Counted from the first letter of the stretch, positions 8,890-17,292 are shown. The stretch is 34,162 bases of DNA from Candidatus Hydrogenedentota bacterium (GCA_012730105.1 JAAYBJ010000037.1:1-34162); one strand, 5' to 3'. The notes: generated by a model from the sequence alone, not told the origin. A program made the numbers and translations.

Positions 8890-10044
8890 TTACCCGAATA
8901 CCGCGCGCATCCTGTCGCAGTAATAGCGCACATTGTCCCACCTGGCGTCTGCGGCAATACGGTGATCCGGGCAGGGAAGATACCCGCCAAGATCGACCAG
9001 CGGCTTGAGCCGTTCGATTTCAGCGTCCACGGCGGCGAAGTCCCAGGCAAATACGTTCTTGTTCATGCCGCCCACGCCGCGCAGCGCCCTGCCGTATTGG
9101 CGCCGCCAGGGCGCGATGCTGGCCTGCCAGGTGCCCACCTCGATGGGGAACATGGTATTCACGCCGTTGTGCAGCCATGTCGGAATGAGCGCGTCAATGC
9201 ATCCGTCACAGTCCAGGGAGACGCTGGTAATGCCGTGCGCGGCGAGCAGATCTGTAATGCGTCTGTAATGAGGCCCGGCCAGGGCGTCGAACACGGAAGG
9301 AATCACGAGGGGGCCGTTTTTGAAGCAGATGTCTTCCCAGAAATGGCCGAAATCAAAGGCATAGTAGTGTTCCAGGGTATACGCCGCGCAGCGGTAGGCC
9401 AGTTGGCCCGCAGTGTCGATGATCTCCTCGTAGAGTTCCGGGTCTTCCGCATACAGATAGGACAGGCCGGTAACGCCCAGGATGTTGCGGATATTACCAA
9501 TGAGGCTGCCGCAGAAGAACCCGTAGGGATAGTCCCGTTCGTCCTTATTCAGGAATTCCAGGCCGCCTGCGTTGAAGGGTGTCGGGATCCCGTTGACGTT
9601 GACCGGGGCCGTCTGCACACGCGCCTCGTCCCATTGCAGGCGGTGCTTGTAATGTTCTTCCCAGTCGGGGCGCGTCTTGAGCGTGTGATCCACCTCGGAA
9701 GGTATGGTCGTGGTCCCCGGTTTTTCAAGCACAATGACGCCTTCCGGATTGCGCACCTTCTGCAGGCCGCCGGGAAGGTCTTCCAGCACTTCCCGTTCGA
9801 ATGCGGGAAACAAAGCGTTATAGGGGCTGAAGTTGTTCGCCCAGTTGAAGTCCCAGCCAATCGTGCGATTCAGACGCAGATCGGCAAAGTTGCTGTCGGC
9901 GTAGCCCTCGATATCCTCCGGCGCCAGGTGGCCTTCTTTTACCCATTTCTCCAGGGTTTCTTTCCAATAGCCAAAGTGCACGACCGGCATCCGGTCGTAT
10001 TGCTCATAATTCAATATCGCCCGGACGCGTTCACGGTTGTTCAT
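8890..10044 (-). CDS. Uroporphyrinogen decarboxylase (URO-D) family protein
   Basis: The 384-residue product has the URO-D-fold start MNNRERVRAILNYEQYDRMPV, which is typical of the non-haem members found in many copies in PVC-like and anaerobic bacteria, where relatives include corrinoid methyltransferases. Other landmarks are CGSLIGNIRNILGVTGLSYL, DPELYEEIIDTA, FWEDICFKNGPLVIP, VSLDCDGCIDALIP and GVGGMNKNVFA. The genuine HemE N-terminal substrate motif is not seen, so haem synthesis is unlikely. An HxCxG zinc site of the MtaA type is not evident, but LDCDGC provides a possible Cys pair. The chosen ATG has AGGAAG 6 bases upstream. No corrinoid protein gene is adjacent, so the substrate is unknown. 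Confidence 0.8.
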   Translation of the reverse strand: MNNRERVRAILNYEQYDRMPVVHFGYWKETLEKWVKEGHLAPEDIEGYADSNFADLRLNRTIGWDFNWANNFSPYNALFPAFEREVLEDLPGGLQKVRNPEGVIVLEKPGTTTIPSEVDHTLKTRPDWEEHYKHRLQWDEARVQTAPVNVNGIPTPFNAGGLEFLNKDERDYPYGFFCGSLIGNIRNILGVTGLSYLYAEDPELYEEIIDTAGQLAYRCAAYTLEHYYAFDFGHFWEDICFKNGPLVIPSVFDALAGPHYRRITDLLAAHGITSVSLDCDGCIDALIPTWLHNGVNTMFPIEVGTWQASIAPWRRQYGRALRGVGGMNKNVFAWDFAAVDAEIERLKPLVDLGGYLPCPDHRIAADARWDNVRYYCDRMRAVFG

Positions 10045-10115
10045 GATTTCTTCCTGGTAAACCAACGATCATAGCGATTAAGACACCAACGCGGGCTATA
10101 CCCGCAACCCAGCCA

Positions 10116-10421
10116 CCCGTATCAACGTACTTATCGTTTCATTATAAACAACCTTAAGCAGCGTCATTCCGGTTTTTTCGCGGTCTTTGGCCCGCATCGA
10201 AGAACGGTACTGGACAACGCGGAAAAGACCGGAATCCAGATCCGTCCCGCTGCAATAAATGCCCATTTCCCATCTTAAAAAATACATCTGACACGGGCTG
10301 TTCCTCACGTGCGGTTTCCAAAGATAGATTCCGGTCTTTTCGCGGCCTGGCACACGCTTCGATACAACTTTTTTTTCCACCGCGAAAAACCGGAATGACG
10401 TGTTGTTTTGGGGTCTTTGAG
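10116..10421. repeat. Interspersed repeat, copy 1 (REP/BIME-like, about 306 bp)
   Basis: This block matches 33858-34162 in the same orientation at roughly 95% identity, with a one-base gap. Its core is bounded by CGTCATTCCGG (starting 10162) and CCGGAATGACG (ending 10400), which are inverted. Inside are two hairpin-like halves: 10162-10236 (ATTCCGG paired with CCGGAAT) and 10327-10400 (ATTCCGG paired with CCGGAAT). The arms also contain T-rich stretches next to CGCGG. This organisation is that of a bacterial interspersed mosaic element. The long minus-strand open frame across it is not considered a gene. Confidence 0.88.
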
Positions 10422-10445
10422 ACAAATCAAAACAGAACACTCTTC

Positions 10446-10510
10446 TTGGTTACCTATATTTAAGACAGAACTCATGATTAATTGTCAGCGAAATGGCCTT
10501 AAGTCCCTTA
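10446..10510. repeat. Companion repeat segment B, copy 1
   Basis: About 60 bases containing CAGAACTCATGATTAATTG and TCAGCGAAATGGCCTTAAG recur with some changes at 33706-33766. Here the segment follows the larger repeat; at the right end of the window it precedes it. The pair therefore looks rotated, as expected if both are parts of one longer repeated unit. Confidence 0.7.
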
Positions 10511-10530
10511 AGTCCTTTCGGTCCTTTCTT
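10497..10530. repeat. Short 9-bp tandem repeat
   Basis: Two exact CCTTAAGTC units (10497-10505 and 10506-10514) are followed by a degenerate CTTTCGGTC (10515-10523) and a partial fourth unit. The array starts at the end of repeat segment B, in the gap downstream of lexA. Function unknown. Confidence 0.6.
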
Positions 10531-10655
10531 ATTACCGGTTTTCCCCGGATTAACTGACATTTTTAGGTTCAGAGAAGGAAAGTGCCGAAAAGATCTCCCT
10601 ATAAGCGCCCCCCCCCGCGCGCCTGCCCGGCTGTAAAGGGTGAAACTAACAGATC

Positions 10656-11288
10656 CTATTTGACCCTGCCCGACTCAAGATTACGCTGCAACGCCACCAC
10701 CACGCCCTGAACCTCCACCTGCACCGCCGGATACATCAAGGATTTCATCGACTGGTTGGCTGGCCGAAGTTCCACGGTATCAGACCTTGGGTAAAGGTAT
10801 TTGACAGTAGCCTCCCCGTCGATCAGGGCAACGACAATATCCCCCGGGCGCGGCTTGGCCGACCGGTCCACAACGATAATGTCCCCGGCCAGGATGCCCG
10901 CTTCAATCATGCTGTCCCCTGCAACCCTGAGGCAAAAAGCGTCTCGTTCCGCCAAATGTGACCGAACTGGAACATATTCCTCAATATTTTCCATCGCCAA
11001 CAGGGGCGCTCCCGCAGCGACCCTTCCCACCAACGGCAACGCCGGGCCGCCGGCCCTGCGCAACATGGCCATGGCCTTTTGCGTCAGGCGAATGCTCCGG
11101 GCCTTCGGGCTGCGTTCGATATACCCCTTCTTTTCCAAGGTCTTCAAATGGTCATACACACCATTGGTGGACACAATGCCGAAATGCCGGCCAATTTCCT
11201 GGATGGTTGGCGGATACCCCTGCGTTTCAATAATGTCCGCGATATACTCCAGTACCTTTTGCTGTCGCGTCGTAATCGTTGCAGTCAT
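10656..11288 (-). CDS. lexA: LexA repressor
   Basis: A 210-residue SOS repressor and self-cleaving S24 peptidase. The N-terminal winged helix-turn-helix (about residues 5-70) has LEYIADIIETQGYPPTIQEIG and VYDHLKTLEKKGYIER. The cleavage site is Ala92-Gly93 in GRVAAGAPLLA. The catalytic dyad is Ser126 in AGDSMIEAGI and Lys163 in GEATVKYLY. Length is typical. AGGAA lies 8 bases before the ATG. The presumed operator lies in the upstream region at 11329-11345 and implies autoregulation. The recognition part reads GIVSTNGVYDHLKTL, which need not recognise the E. coli or Bacillus box. No other SOS gene lies nearby. Confidence 0.96.
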   Translation of the reverse strand: MTATITTRQQKVLEYIADIIETQGYPPTIQEIGRHFGIVSTNGVYDHLKTLEKKGYIERSPKARSIRLTQKAMAMLRRAGGPALPLVGRVAAGAPLLAMENIEEYVPVRSHLAERDAFCLRVAGDSMIEAGILAGDIIVVDRSAKPRPGDIVVALIDGEATVKYLYPRSDTVELRPANQSMKSLMYPAVQVEVQGVVVALQRNLESGRVK

Positions 11289-11328
11289 GGCAAATATTCC
11301 TGTGAAAACCGATTTGGCAGAATGCTGA

Positions 11329-11367
11329 ATATACTTTCAGTATACCGAAAAGCAAGCGGTAATGCAA
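11329..11367 (-). promoter_or_regulatory. lexA promoter with candidate LexA operator
   Basis: On the minus strand, TTGCAT (11367-11362) is followed after exactly 17 bases by TATACT (11344-11339), a good -10 box. That -10 is one arm of a perfect inverted repeat, TATACT-GAA-AGTATA (11344-11330), about 42 bases before the lexA start. A palindrome over the -10 box of lexA is what an autoregulatory SOS operator would look like. It differs from the E. coli CTGT-N8-ACAG and the Bacillus GAAC-N4-GTTC boxes. Binding by LexA is an inference. Confidence 0.6.
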
Positions 11368-11437
11368 GGAAAATTTCTGAAAATTCTGGGAACACCGTAA
11401 AATGGCGCTAATTTAAGATTTAACATATACTATTTGT

Positions 11438-11677
11438 TTATGTTACGTATTTTTTCGCACTCTCTGTTGAGGTATCAAGAATTTGGCAGGAGAGTTCCTG
11501 CATTTTGGTCAATAGTTTCTCAGCTGTTTGGTTGTCATTAATGGCCTTGTGAAACATTTTCACTTGGGACACATCAAGATTTACACTGACCGTTTTCCCC
11601 GTGCCTTTGAATGTCCACTGGTAGTAGGAGTCTCCGAAATTTGACGTTGCGTTTATGTTATGGTTATACGAAGGAGG
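11438..11677 (-). pseudogene. Truncated ORF remnant without a start codon
   Basis: Read on the minus strand, this frame is open for 79 codons to a TAA at 11440-11438. It contains protein-like sequence such as NFGDSYYQWTFKGTG, VNLDVSQVKMFH and LLTKMQELSCQIL. There is no start codon before the internal ATG in the middle; the 5' part is cut at an in-frame TAA next to the ribosome site of the divergent membrane-protein gene. It looks like the 3' end of a gene whose upstream half was replaced. I do not recognise the family. Chance open sequence is the alternative. Confidence 0.4.
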
Positions 11678-11683
11678 TTAATC

Positions 11684-12982
11684 ATGAAACACTTTCGTCC
11701 AATCCTGTTGATTATGTTTATGGTGATGATGGTACTGTTGCCGCTTGTGGCTCATGCGAATGCCGGACCACCAGTTGCTGTGCCATTTAGCTTTCATCTT
11801 ATGTCCATAACTTGGATCATCGGAATTGGGGAAGCCTTATTACTCTGCGTGCTTTTTCGTACCTGCAAAGTTCGGATATTTCTTTCCATGATCGCCGCCA
11901 ACTATGCCTCCGCATTCTTCGGAATATGGTTTGTCAAGAGCGCGTATGCCGCCCGTATCATGGGCGATTTGACCATTGAAAACCTGGAATCAGTTTTCTG
12001 GACCATGGTATATGTCTCTTTTGTTTTGACCATAATTCTTGAGTTTCCCTTCTTTCTTGCTGCTCTTTACGGGCGGAAACATCTAATTCCAAAAACTATG
12101 GCAACAACACTTCTGGCGCACTGCATCGGCTATGCATTGATCTTCACTTTCTACATCGGTGAGGAATCTATAAGCATGGTGACAAAGCTTAAGGTCGTCC
12201 CAGCATCGACCTTTGAAATGAAAGAAGACTATGACCTGTATTATATCTCTGCGGATGGGAAACATGTCCTCTGCAGTGATATGGCCGGCAATGAAACGAA
12301 AGTGATCACCGAACTTGACATCGACGGCGTACCGGACCGGTTGTGCGCACGTCCAAGAAAGATCATGGAGGAAGAAACAGACAAGCAATTCCCTAATGAA
12401 CATGTCTGCTGGGAATACGGCTTTGATTTATTCGTTCTAATGCAGTATAACCACTTGTACAAAACAAAGTTACTCGTTGAAAATTTTTCTCCGCATTCCC
12501 CCGTTAGTTTTTGGGATGATGGATACCATGATTTTATGTGGGATACTGAAACTGATTCTGACTTTGGAGAGTTTCGAAATTCTGGTAATAACGAAAGATG
12601 GAAGTTCCAATCAGATTACTTGGGGCCTTTGTATGTTGTCAAAGCGAAGCAAGGATATCTTCCCTATGTTCGGCAATACAAAATGCATAACGAGCGCTAC
12701 GAAGAAGACACTTATATCCGTTACAGCGTAGATACACCCTTTGCGCAGTGGTCAGTACGTAATGGATCCCATATCGCCAGTGACTATGCCGTTTTCAAAC
12801 TTGGGAAGGACCAGATCTGCATCCTAGATCCCGAGAAGAAGCAAATTGCCCTGATTGCCCGAGGGTTTGGGCCGGTTGTCGCCAAACCACCCCTCGACAA
12901 CGCAGAAGCATTACCGGCCATAGCGGAGGAAACACTTCAAGAAAGCGTTAAACCAAACGAATCCTCATCGCAATCATCTTAG
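11684..12982 (+). CDS. Hypothetical multi-pass membrane protein with exported C-terminal domain
   Basis: I do not recognise this 432-residue protein. It starts with a signal or first membrane helix (MKHFRPILLIMFMVMMVLLP, possible cleavage after HANA), then has about four hydrophobic segments up to residue 160 (for example ITWIIGIGEALLLCVLF, VFWTMVYVSFVLTIILEF and LLAHCIGYALIFTFYI). A hydrophilic domain of about 260 residues follows, rich in Tyr, Asp and Trp. The segment DQICILDPEKKQIALIARG resembles one beta-propeller blade. The ATG at 11684 is fixed by a perfect AGGAGG at 11672-11677. Base composition is clearly more AT-rich than the flanking genes, suggesting transfer or relaxed selection. 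The C-terminus is Ser/Glu-rich. Confidence 0.75.
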   Translation: MKHFRPILLIMFMVMMVLLPLVAHANAGPPVAVPFSFHLMSITWIIGIGEALLLCVLFRTCKVRIFLSMIAANYASAFFGIWFVKSAYAARIMGDLTIENLESVFWTMVYVSFVLTIILEFPFFLAALYGRKHLIPKTMATTLLAHCIGYALIFTFYIGEESISMVTKLKVVPASTFEMKEDYDLYYISADGKHVLCSDMAGNETKVITELDIDGVPDRLCARPRKIMEEETDKQFPNEHVCWEYGFDLFVLMQYNHLYKTKLLVENFSPHSPVSFWDDGYHDFMWDTETDSDFGEFRNSGNNERWKFQSDYLGPLYVVKAKQGYLPYVRQYKMHNERYEEDTYIRYSVDTPFAQWSVRNGSHIASDYAVFKLGKDQICILDPEKKQIALIARGFGPVVAKPPLDNAEALPAIAEETLQESVKPNESSSQSS

Positions 12983-13067
12983 ACCGCCTAATCTCCTCCA
13001 CAAAAAGGCCTATAGTGTGAGTTCTCGATCTCAGGAGAGAAGGTACCGGAATCTTGAGGGGGCCTGA

Positions 13068-13829
13068 TTACATTTCCTGAAAGAAACCGGCCAAGAGAGC
13101 GGGACACCCATCACATCCCGGGGTGACCACACGGATATCATCGCAGACCTTTCGCGGGGCTTCCGGGTCATTCAAGATGTGTTTCAACCGCCCATCTTCC
13201 ACATGCCCAATACGGTAGGTATTGTTCCCCTCTACAAGCCCGCACGTATACAAAACACCGTTTTCGTTGACGAAAATCATACGTTTAGGCCCCAGGCACT
13301 TGGGTTTTTCCCCATCCGGTTGCGGATTGGCGGTCCAAACGGTGATTCCTTGCTTTTCTATTTTTTCAGGAACCTTTTTTGAAGTACATCGCAACAACAC
13401 CCTGGTTTTGTCCAGGTCCAGCTGACGGATCAGTTTTGTTTCCTTTCCGGTAAGGGAAGCACACTCCTTCAGATGGAGGCCCACCGTCATGCCATGAACC
13501 TGCTGGGCCCATTTGCTGATCGGCCATATGGACTCACATTCTTCCAGCGGATCGGCCAGCGAAAGCACAAGCCAATTCGCCCCCAGCGAGGCGGCTTCAT
13601 CGATAATATTGAGCCACTGATACATGGCCAAGGGTGAATCGCCGGACTTCTTGCCACAGAAGCCTTTTTTTAACCCGTCAGCCGTTACACATACCCACAA
13701 GTACGTGATATCTTCCTGTTCAGTACATGTTTTGCATGCTTTCAGCTTTCGCTTAAAGGTTTTAACCGTGCCAAAATAATTTTCATCCGCTTCAACGATC
13801 CCGGGTTTACCATGACTTTTAGCCGCCAC
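13068..13829 (-). CDS. Radical-SAM-like/SPASM protein with degenerate cluster motif
   Basis: The 253-residue product follows a small radical SAM layout: strand YLWVCVTAD, then the cluster loop, GANWLVLSLADPLEE (position of the usual GGEPL), and a C-terminal SPASM-like part, MIFVNENGVLYTCGLVEGN, RIGHVEDGRLKHIL and GCDGCP. In the cluster loop the expected CxxxCxxC is DGLKKGFC: Asp51, Lys55 and Cys58, so two of three iron-sulfur ligands are missing. Cysteines in the SPASM part (KCLGP, YTCGL, KVCDD, CDGC) remain. I chose the GTG at 13829 because AGGAGAG lies 5 bases upstream; the frame continues to an ATG at 13874 that has no such site. It lies downstream of the enolase-superfamily gene on the same strand. 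Confidence 0.7.
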   Translation of the reverse strand: MAAKSHGKPGIVEADENYFGTVKTFKRKLKACKTCTEQEDITYLWVCVTADGLKKGFCGKKSGDSPLAMYQWLNIIDEAASLGANWLVLSLADPLEECESIWPISKWAQQVHGMTVGLHLKECASLTGKETKLIRQLDLDKTRVLLRCTSKKVPEKIEKQGITVWTANPQPDGEKPKCLGPKRMIFVNENGVLYTCGLVEGNNTYRIGHVEDGRLKHILNDPEAPRKVCDDIRVVTPGCDGCPALLAGFFQEM

Positions 13830-13992
13830 CTTAACTCTCCTGCAAAATTTTAAAATAACAATAAATCCAACCACCTATTCGACTTACAATGTAAACTAAC
13901 AAAATTACACCCCAGTTTGTTCCCAACCGATGCAAGCGGTGAAGGTAAACTGGTGAACGAACAAGTATTTTAAAATCAACATGTTGCTTTGA

Positions 13993-15381
13993 TTATTCGG
14001 GCGCAGGCATTCTTCTTTGTATGGTATCGGCCTGGTAGCCGAAACCCGGGCCTCTCAACGTACTCAAATCGATATGACCCTGCCGACGCGTGTAAATCCC
14101 CGGATGTATCAAGGATTCCGGCTGACTTGCCTCCGGATAAAACTGCATGCCATTGGTTTCCACGCCCATGATGGTACCGGCGTGGGCGGCCAGGAGGACA
14201 TGCGGAATCTGTGCCAGCATCGGGTTCGTAAGGTCCTGAACCATGAGCGTCATGCCATGGGCTTTGGCCCAGCATAGACTCAGTACCGCCCCGGTCTGTG
14301 TCTTGCAGGTCTTCAGCGCCACCCCCGTCCATCCCAGTTCCCTCCCGCGCCTTATCAGGCGCCAATCATGGGCGCTTTCGTCCATAAACAACGGTTTCCG
14401 CGCGGAAACGGAACGGACATCGATCGCGTACCGTTCCAATTCATACGGAAAGGGCTGCTCCACATAGAGGATCATACCGTAAACCCGCGGCTCTTCCCGC
14501 AACAGGCGGTCCAATATCTCATTTACGTACGCGGGATCTGTAACCGTACAATTAAAATCCGCCGTGAGCCACAAAACATTTTCTTCAACCGCGATACGCC
14601 CCACCGCCACCAGGCGATTATAATCCCACGCACCGTCATTACCGCGCAGTTTGATTTTAAGGCAGAAAAGCCCGTCCCTCCGAATCCACTCGCGCAAACA
14701 GACAGGATAGCCGTCATCCGGTTCAGAACCGTCGCATTCGGAAGGCTCCAGCAGATCCATGCCGCCCACCAGATGCCAGGCGGGAATCCGGTCCGGCCCC
14801 GGCAAACACATGAACTCCACCGGGTACCTGTCGGCAAAGGAAACTGCGGTGTCCCGGGCAGGCGTGAGAAAGGCACTTAAGTCGGCGTTCATCCATTCCC
14901 GTGAATAGATTTCATAAACCGGAACGCCGTGCAGCATGCCATATGCGTCATGCAACGCGATGTCGAAGGCGGAACAGCATACCAGGGCGGCCAGCCAGGG
15001 CATTTCCCGGCCGCTACGGGGCCGGTTGAATTCACGAAGGAGCTCGGGCAGGGTTGTCTCCAGGAAAGCGACCCCGACTTCCATCGGGTGGCCCGCCACG
15101 GGAAACGAAGACCAAGCTGCCGCCAGGTGCGTGCAGAAAGTGCGCATCGCCTGATGACGTTCCTCATAGGTCAAGGAGGAAGGCCAGACCCACTGGACAC
15201 TTAGCGGGGTTTCTCCCCAGCCGGACGCGCTTCGCCCCGCCCGATCCTGTACGCGCAGACACACCCGTGCACAGGTTACCGCGGTAAGCGTTTCCGTGCC
15301 GAACTTGAGCGGCACACGCGTCTCTACAGGCAGGAAATAAAGGTCGGCGGCGTTACACCGCACATCATATGCGTTGCCCAT
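13993..15381 (-). CDS. Enolase-superfamily (mandelate racemase/muconate lactonizing type) enzyme
   Basis: The 462-residue product has the superfamily barrel. The KxK acid/base motif is LKIKLRG with Lys242 and Lys244. The three metal ligands are Asp275 in TADFN, Glu308 in YVEQPFP and Asp334 in FMDESAHD, and the opposing Lys357 lies in VALKTCKTQTG. This pattern is the MLE/MR group, which abstracts a proton alpha to a carboxylate: sugar-acid dehydratases, epimerases or lactonizing enzymes. The N-terminal capping domain contains LKFGTETLTAVTCARVCLRV. It is longer than most members (about 370-400). It lies 18 bases after the FadR-type regulator and beside an SDR dehydrogenase, so acid-sugar breakdown is likely; the exact substrate is not known. 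Confidence 0.85.
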   Translation of the reverse strand: MGNAYDVRCNAADLYFLPVETRVPLKFGTETLTAVTCARVCLRVQDRAGRSASGWGETPLSVQWVWPSSLTYEERHQAMRTFCTHLAAAWSSFPVAGHPMEVGVAFLETTLPELLREFNRPRSGREMPWLAALVCCSAFDIALHDAYGMLHGVPVYEIYSREWMNADLSAFLTPARDTAVSFADRYPVEFMCLPGPDRIPAWHLVGGMDLLEPSECDGSEPDDGYPVCLREWIRRDGLFCLKIKLRGNDGAWDYNRLVAVGRIAVEENVLWLTADFNCTVTDPAYVNEILDRLLREEPRVYGMILYVEQPFPYELERYAIDVRSVSARKPLFMDESAHDWRLIRRGRELGWTGVALKTCKTQTGAVLSLCWAKAHGMTLMVQDLTNPMLAQIPHVLLAAHAGTIMGVETNGMQFYPEASQPESLIHPGIYTRRQGHIDLSTLRGPGFGYQADTIQRRMPAPE

Positions 15382-15399
15382 GGATAGTCCGGGCCCGCG

Positions 15400-16152
15400 C
15401 TATGCGCCCTGCCGGTCCTCTTCGGGGATACAGAACGGCGCCAGGGCCTGCTCCATAATCTGCAGCCATCCGGCGATGATTTCTACCGCAACCGTCTTGT
15501 CCGAACGCTCAAAAGCCTCGCGCAACCGTAACAGGTCATCGGTTGAAATCTTGTCGTCGGGCAGCTCTTTCGCGAGAGCATTTCGAATATTCCTGAAAAC
15601 CTGGCTCAAGGTGACAAAGACCAGGGTGTACACCCGGTTTTGGGTGGCCGCGGCAATTTGTTCAAAAAAGGAGTAACCGAGTGCGGTTTCGTCTTCCAGG
15701 AGTCCTTTTCGACGATTAAAAATGATATCATCAATGATTCGGCAGATACGCCCCAGTTCACGGGGCTTCCGGCGCTCCGCGGCAAGCTGCGTCATGTTAA
15801 TCATGACATGCCGCCTGAAATCAAGCATATTGCTCAGGAAAGTAGGTTCCACGGAACCGTCCGCCCGGAATAACATGGCGTCGAAAATTTCAACGCCTGC
15901 AGTCAAGTGCAAGGGTTGGACATAAATGCCCGATCCGTGCTTGATTTCCACCAGACCGATGGCCTCAAGACGTTTCAGGGCCTCACGCACCGCATGCCGG
16001 TTTACTTTAAATTCTTCCGACAGCAACCGTTCCGTGGGCAGTTTTGATCTTACCGGATATTCCCCGGCAACAATGCGCCGTGTCAAAATTTCTGCCACAT
16101 TGCAGGAAAGCGTTCTGTTGTGACGGCCGTCTGTATGATTATTCATGTCCAT
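15400..16152 (-). CDS. GntR-family transcriptional regulator, FadR subfamily
   Basis: The 250-residue product has an N-terminal winged helix (about 15-80): AEILTRRIVAGEYPVRSKLP, TERLLSEEFKVNRHAVREAL and GSGIYVQP. It is followed by an all-helical FCD-like ligand-binding domain (FRRHVMINMTQLAAERR, then GYSFFEQIAAATQNRVYTLV). FadR-type GntR proteins such as UxuR, ExuR and LldR usually sense carboxylates and repress catabolic operons. Its place between the HAD phosphatase and the enolase-superfamily gene points to local control of this operon. A second ATG two codons later is an equally possible start. Confidence 0.88.
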   Translation of the reverse strand: MDMNNHTDGRHNRTLSCNVAEILTRRIVAGEYPVRSKLPTERLLSEEFKVNRHAVREALKRLEAIGLVEIKHGSGIYVQPLHLTAGVEIFDAMLFRADGSVEPTFLSNMLDFRRHVMINMTQLAAERRKPRELGRICRIIDDIIFNRRKGLLEDETALGYSFFEQIAAATQNRVYTLVFVTLSQVFRNIRNALAKELPDDKISTDDLLRLREAFERSDKTVAVEIIAGWLQIMEQALAPFCIPEEDRQGA

Positions 16153-16303
16153 TCTCTGGCTTATTGTCCTTCTGTTGAAACCTAAGGTTACTCATAAACT
16201 GTTGCTGGCTGCAAAACGGCCTCGTGCGACCGCCCTCTCCGACAACGCTTTCTCACACGCGCCCATCACACAAACACCCTTTATGCAAACAGGCTCCAGG
16301 CAC

Positions 16304-17203
16304 CTACCGTTTCCATGGCGGCACTTCGGGGAGATACTCCTCGAACTCGGCCAGCAAGGACGCTTCATAGGCTCCGGCGAAACGTCCCGAGAAAAAACGG
16401 TCGAGGCCTTCTTCAAACAATCGTTGCCACGACTGCTCTTCATTGCCCGGGTTGATCGGGAAAAACATGGCGCCATTGCCGCGCGCCGCTTTCAGGTCCC
16501 CAAAGGCATCACCAATCATCAGTATTTTGTCTTTGTCATATTTGTTTTCAGACGCGTACTGAATATGTTCTGTCTTGGTACCCATCTCCTGACCATTGAT
16601 ACAAAATACAAACTGTTTTAAATCCTGTTCCTCCCACTCCCGAATCAGAGCTTCGGTCGGTGTTTGGGAACAGACCATAATATCAGCCTTGCTTCGCGCT
16701 TCCTCCAGGCATTCCCGCACATACGGGAAGGGCGGCAAACCACCTTGCACGACGTCTGTCACTGCCTCGTTCACGGCAAGACTCCATGCCAGCGTGCAAT
16801 GCATATCCGGAGCTTCCTCACGGCTGTGCCTGGCGCACCAGGCCTGAAGCGCCGGATTGCCGAGTTTTGTCTCTTCAAGAATCCATTGCCGCAAGGTGTC
16901 TATTTTGGGCATTTCAAATTTTCGGGCCTTGACCGCGTCCCATTCGGACAGCAAATCAAATGTTTTTACAAGGGCGGGAAAGCGATTGTAACCACGCCAT
17001 CTCGAATACAAGTTGACAAATTCCGCCGCTGTCCGGACATACTTGGATATCGGCTGTAAAGACCAATATTTAATGATGTTCGGTATAAAACACTCTTTTT
17101 GCTTGATCTCCATGGTGTCAAAGGCACAACCATCGCTATCAATCGCAATAAGATATTTGTGCTGGGGAACGCGGTCCCGCAACACACTTACAGCATCTAT
17201 CAT
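16304..17203 (-). CDS. HAD-family hydrolase
   Basis: The 299-residue product has motif I IAIDSDGCAFDT with Asp22 and Asp24, motif II MVCSQTPTEALI, a lysine before motif IV (ENKYDKDKIL), and motif IV MIGDAFGDLKAA. The helical cap between motifs I and II is large (about 150 residues), with repeated Trp and Tyr. It probably dephosphorylates a sugar phosphate or a similar metabolite. AGGAGA lies about 9 bases before the ATG. It sits 90 bases downstream of the SDR gene and 151 bases upstream of the GntR gene, all on the same strand. It is not closely similar to the HAD proteins at 2194 and 30438. Confidence 0.85.
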   Translation of the reverse strand: MIDAVSVLRDRVPQHKYLIAIDSDGCAFDTMEIKQKECFIPNIIKYWSLQPISKYVRTAAEFVNLYSRWRGYNRFPALVKTFDLLSEWDAVKARKFEMPKIDTLRQWILEETKLGNPALQAWCARHSREEAPDMHCTLAWSLAVNEAVTDVVQGGLPPFPYVRECLEEARSKADIMVCSQTPTEALIREWEEQDLKQFVFCINGQEMGTKTEHIQYASENKYDKDKILMIGDAFGDLKAARGNGAMFFPINPGNEEQSWQRLFEEGLDRFFSGRFAGAYEASLLAEFEEYLPEVPPWKR

Positions 17204-17292
17204 AAAACAAATTCTCCTCTTATCACAAAATTATGTACCCAGACGAATTCAGATTCGCACATTGAACAAACCGATAATCAACCGTCACCTTT

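Noticed and set aside
8872-10074. 400-codon plus-strand frame opposite the UroD-family gene
   Set aside because: It is the antisense of a gene with recognisable family motifs and a good ribosome site.
10096-10440. 114-codon minus-strand open frame (also an equivalent one at 33757-34062)
   Set aside because: It lies wholly over the interspersed repeat, contains palindromic arms, is not kept in length between the copies and has no ribosome site; treated as repeat sequence.
11641-11670. TTGACG plus TATACG as a promoter for the membrane-protein gene
   Set aside because: The start of transcription would fall inside the AGGAGG ribosome site, leaving no usable leader.
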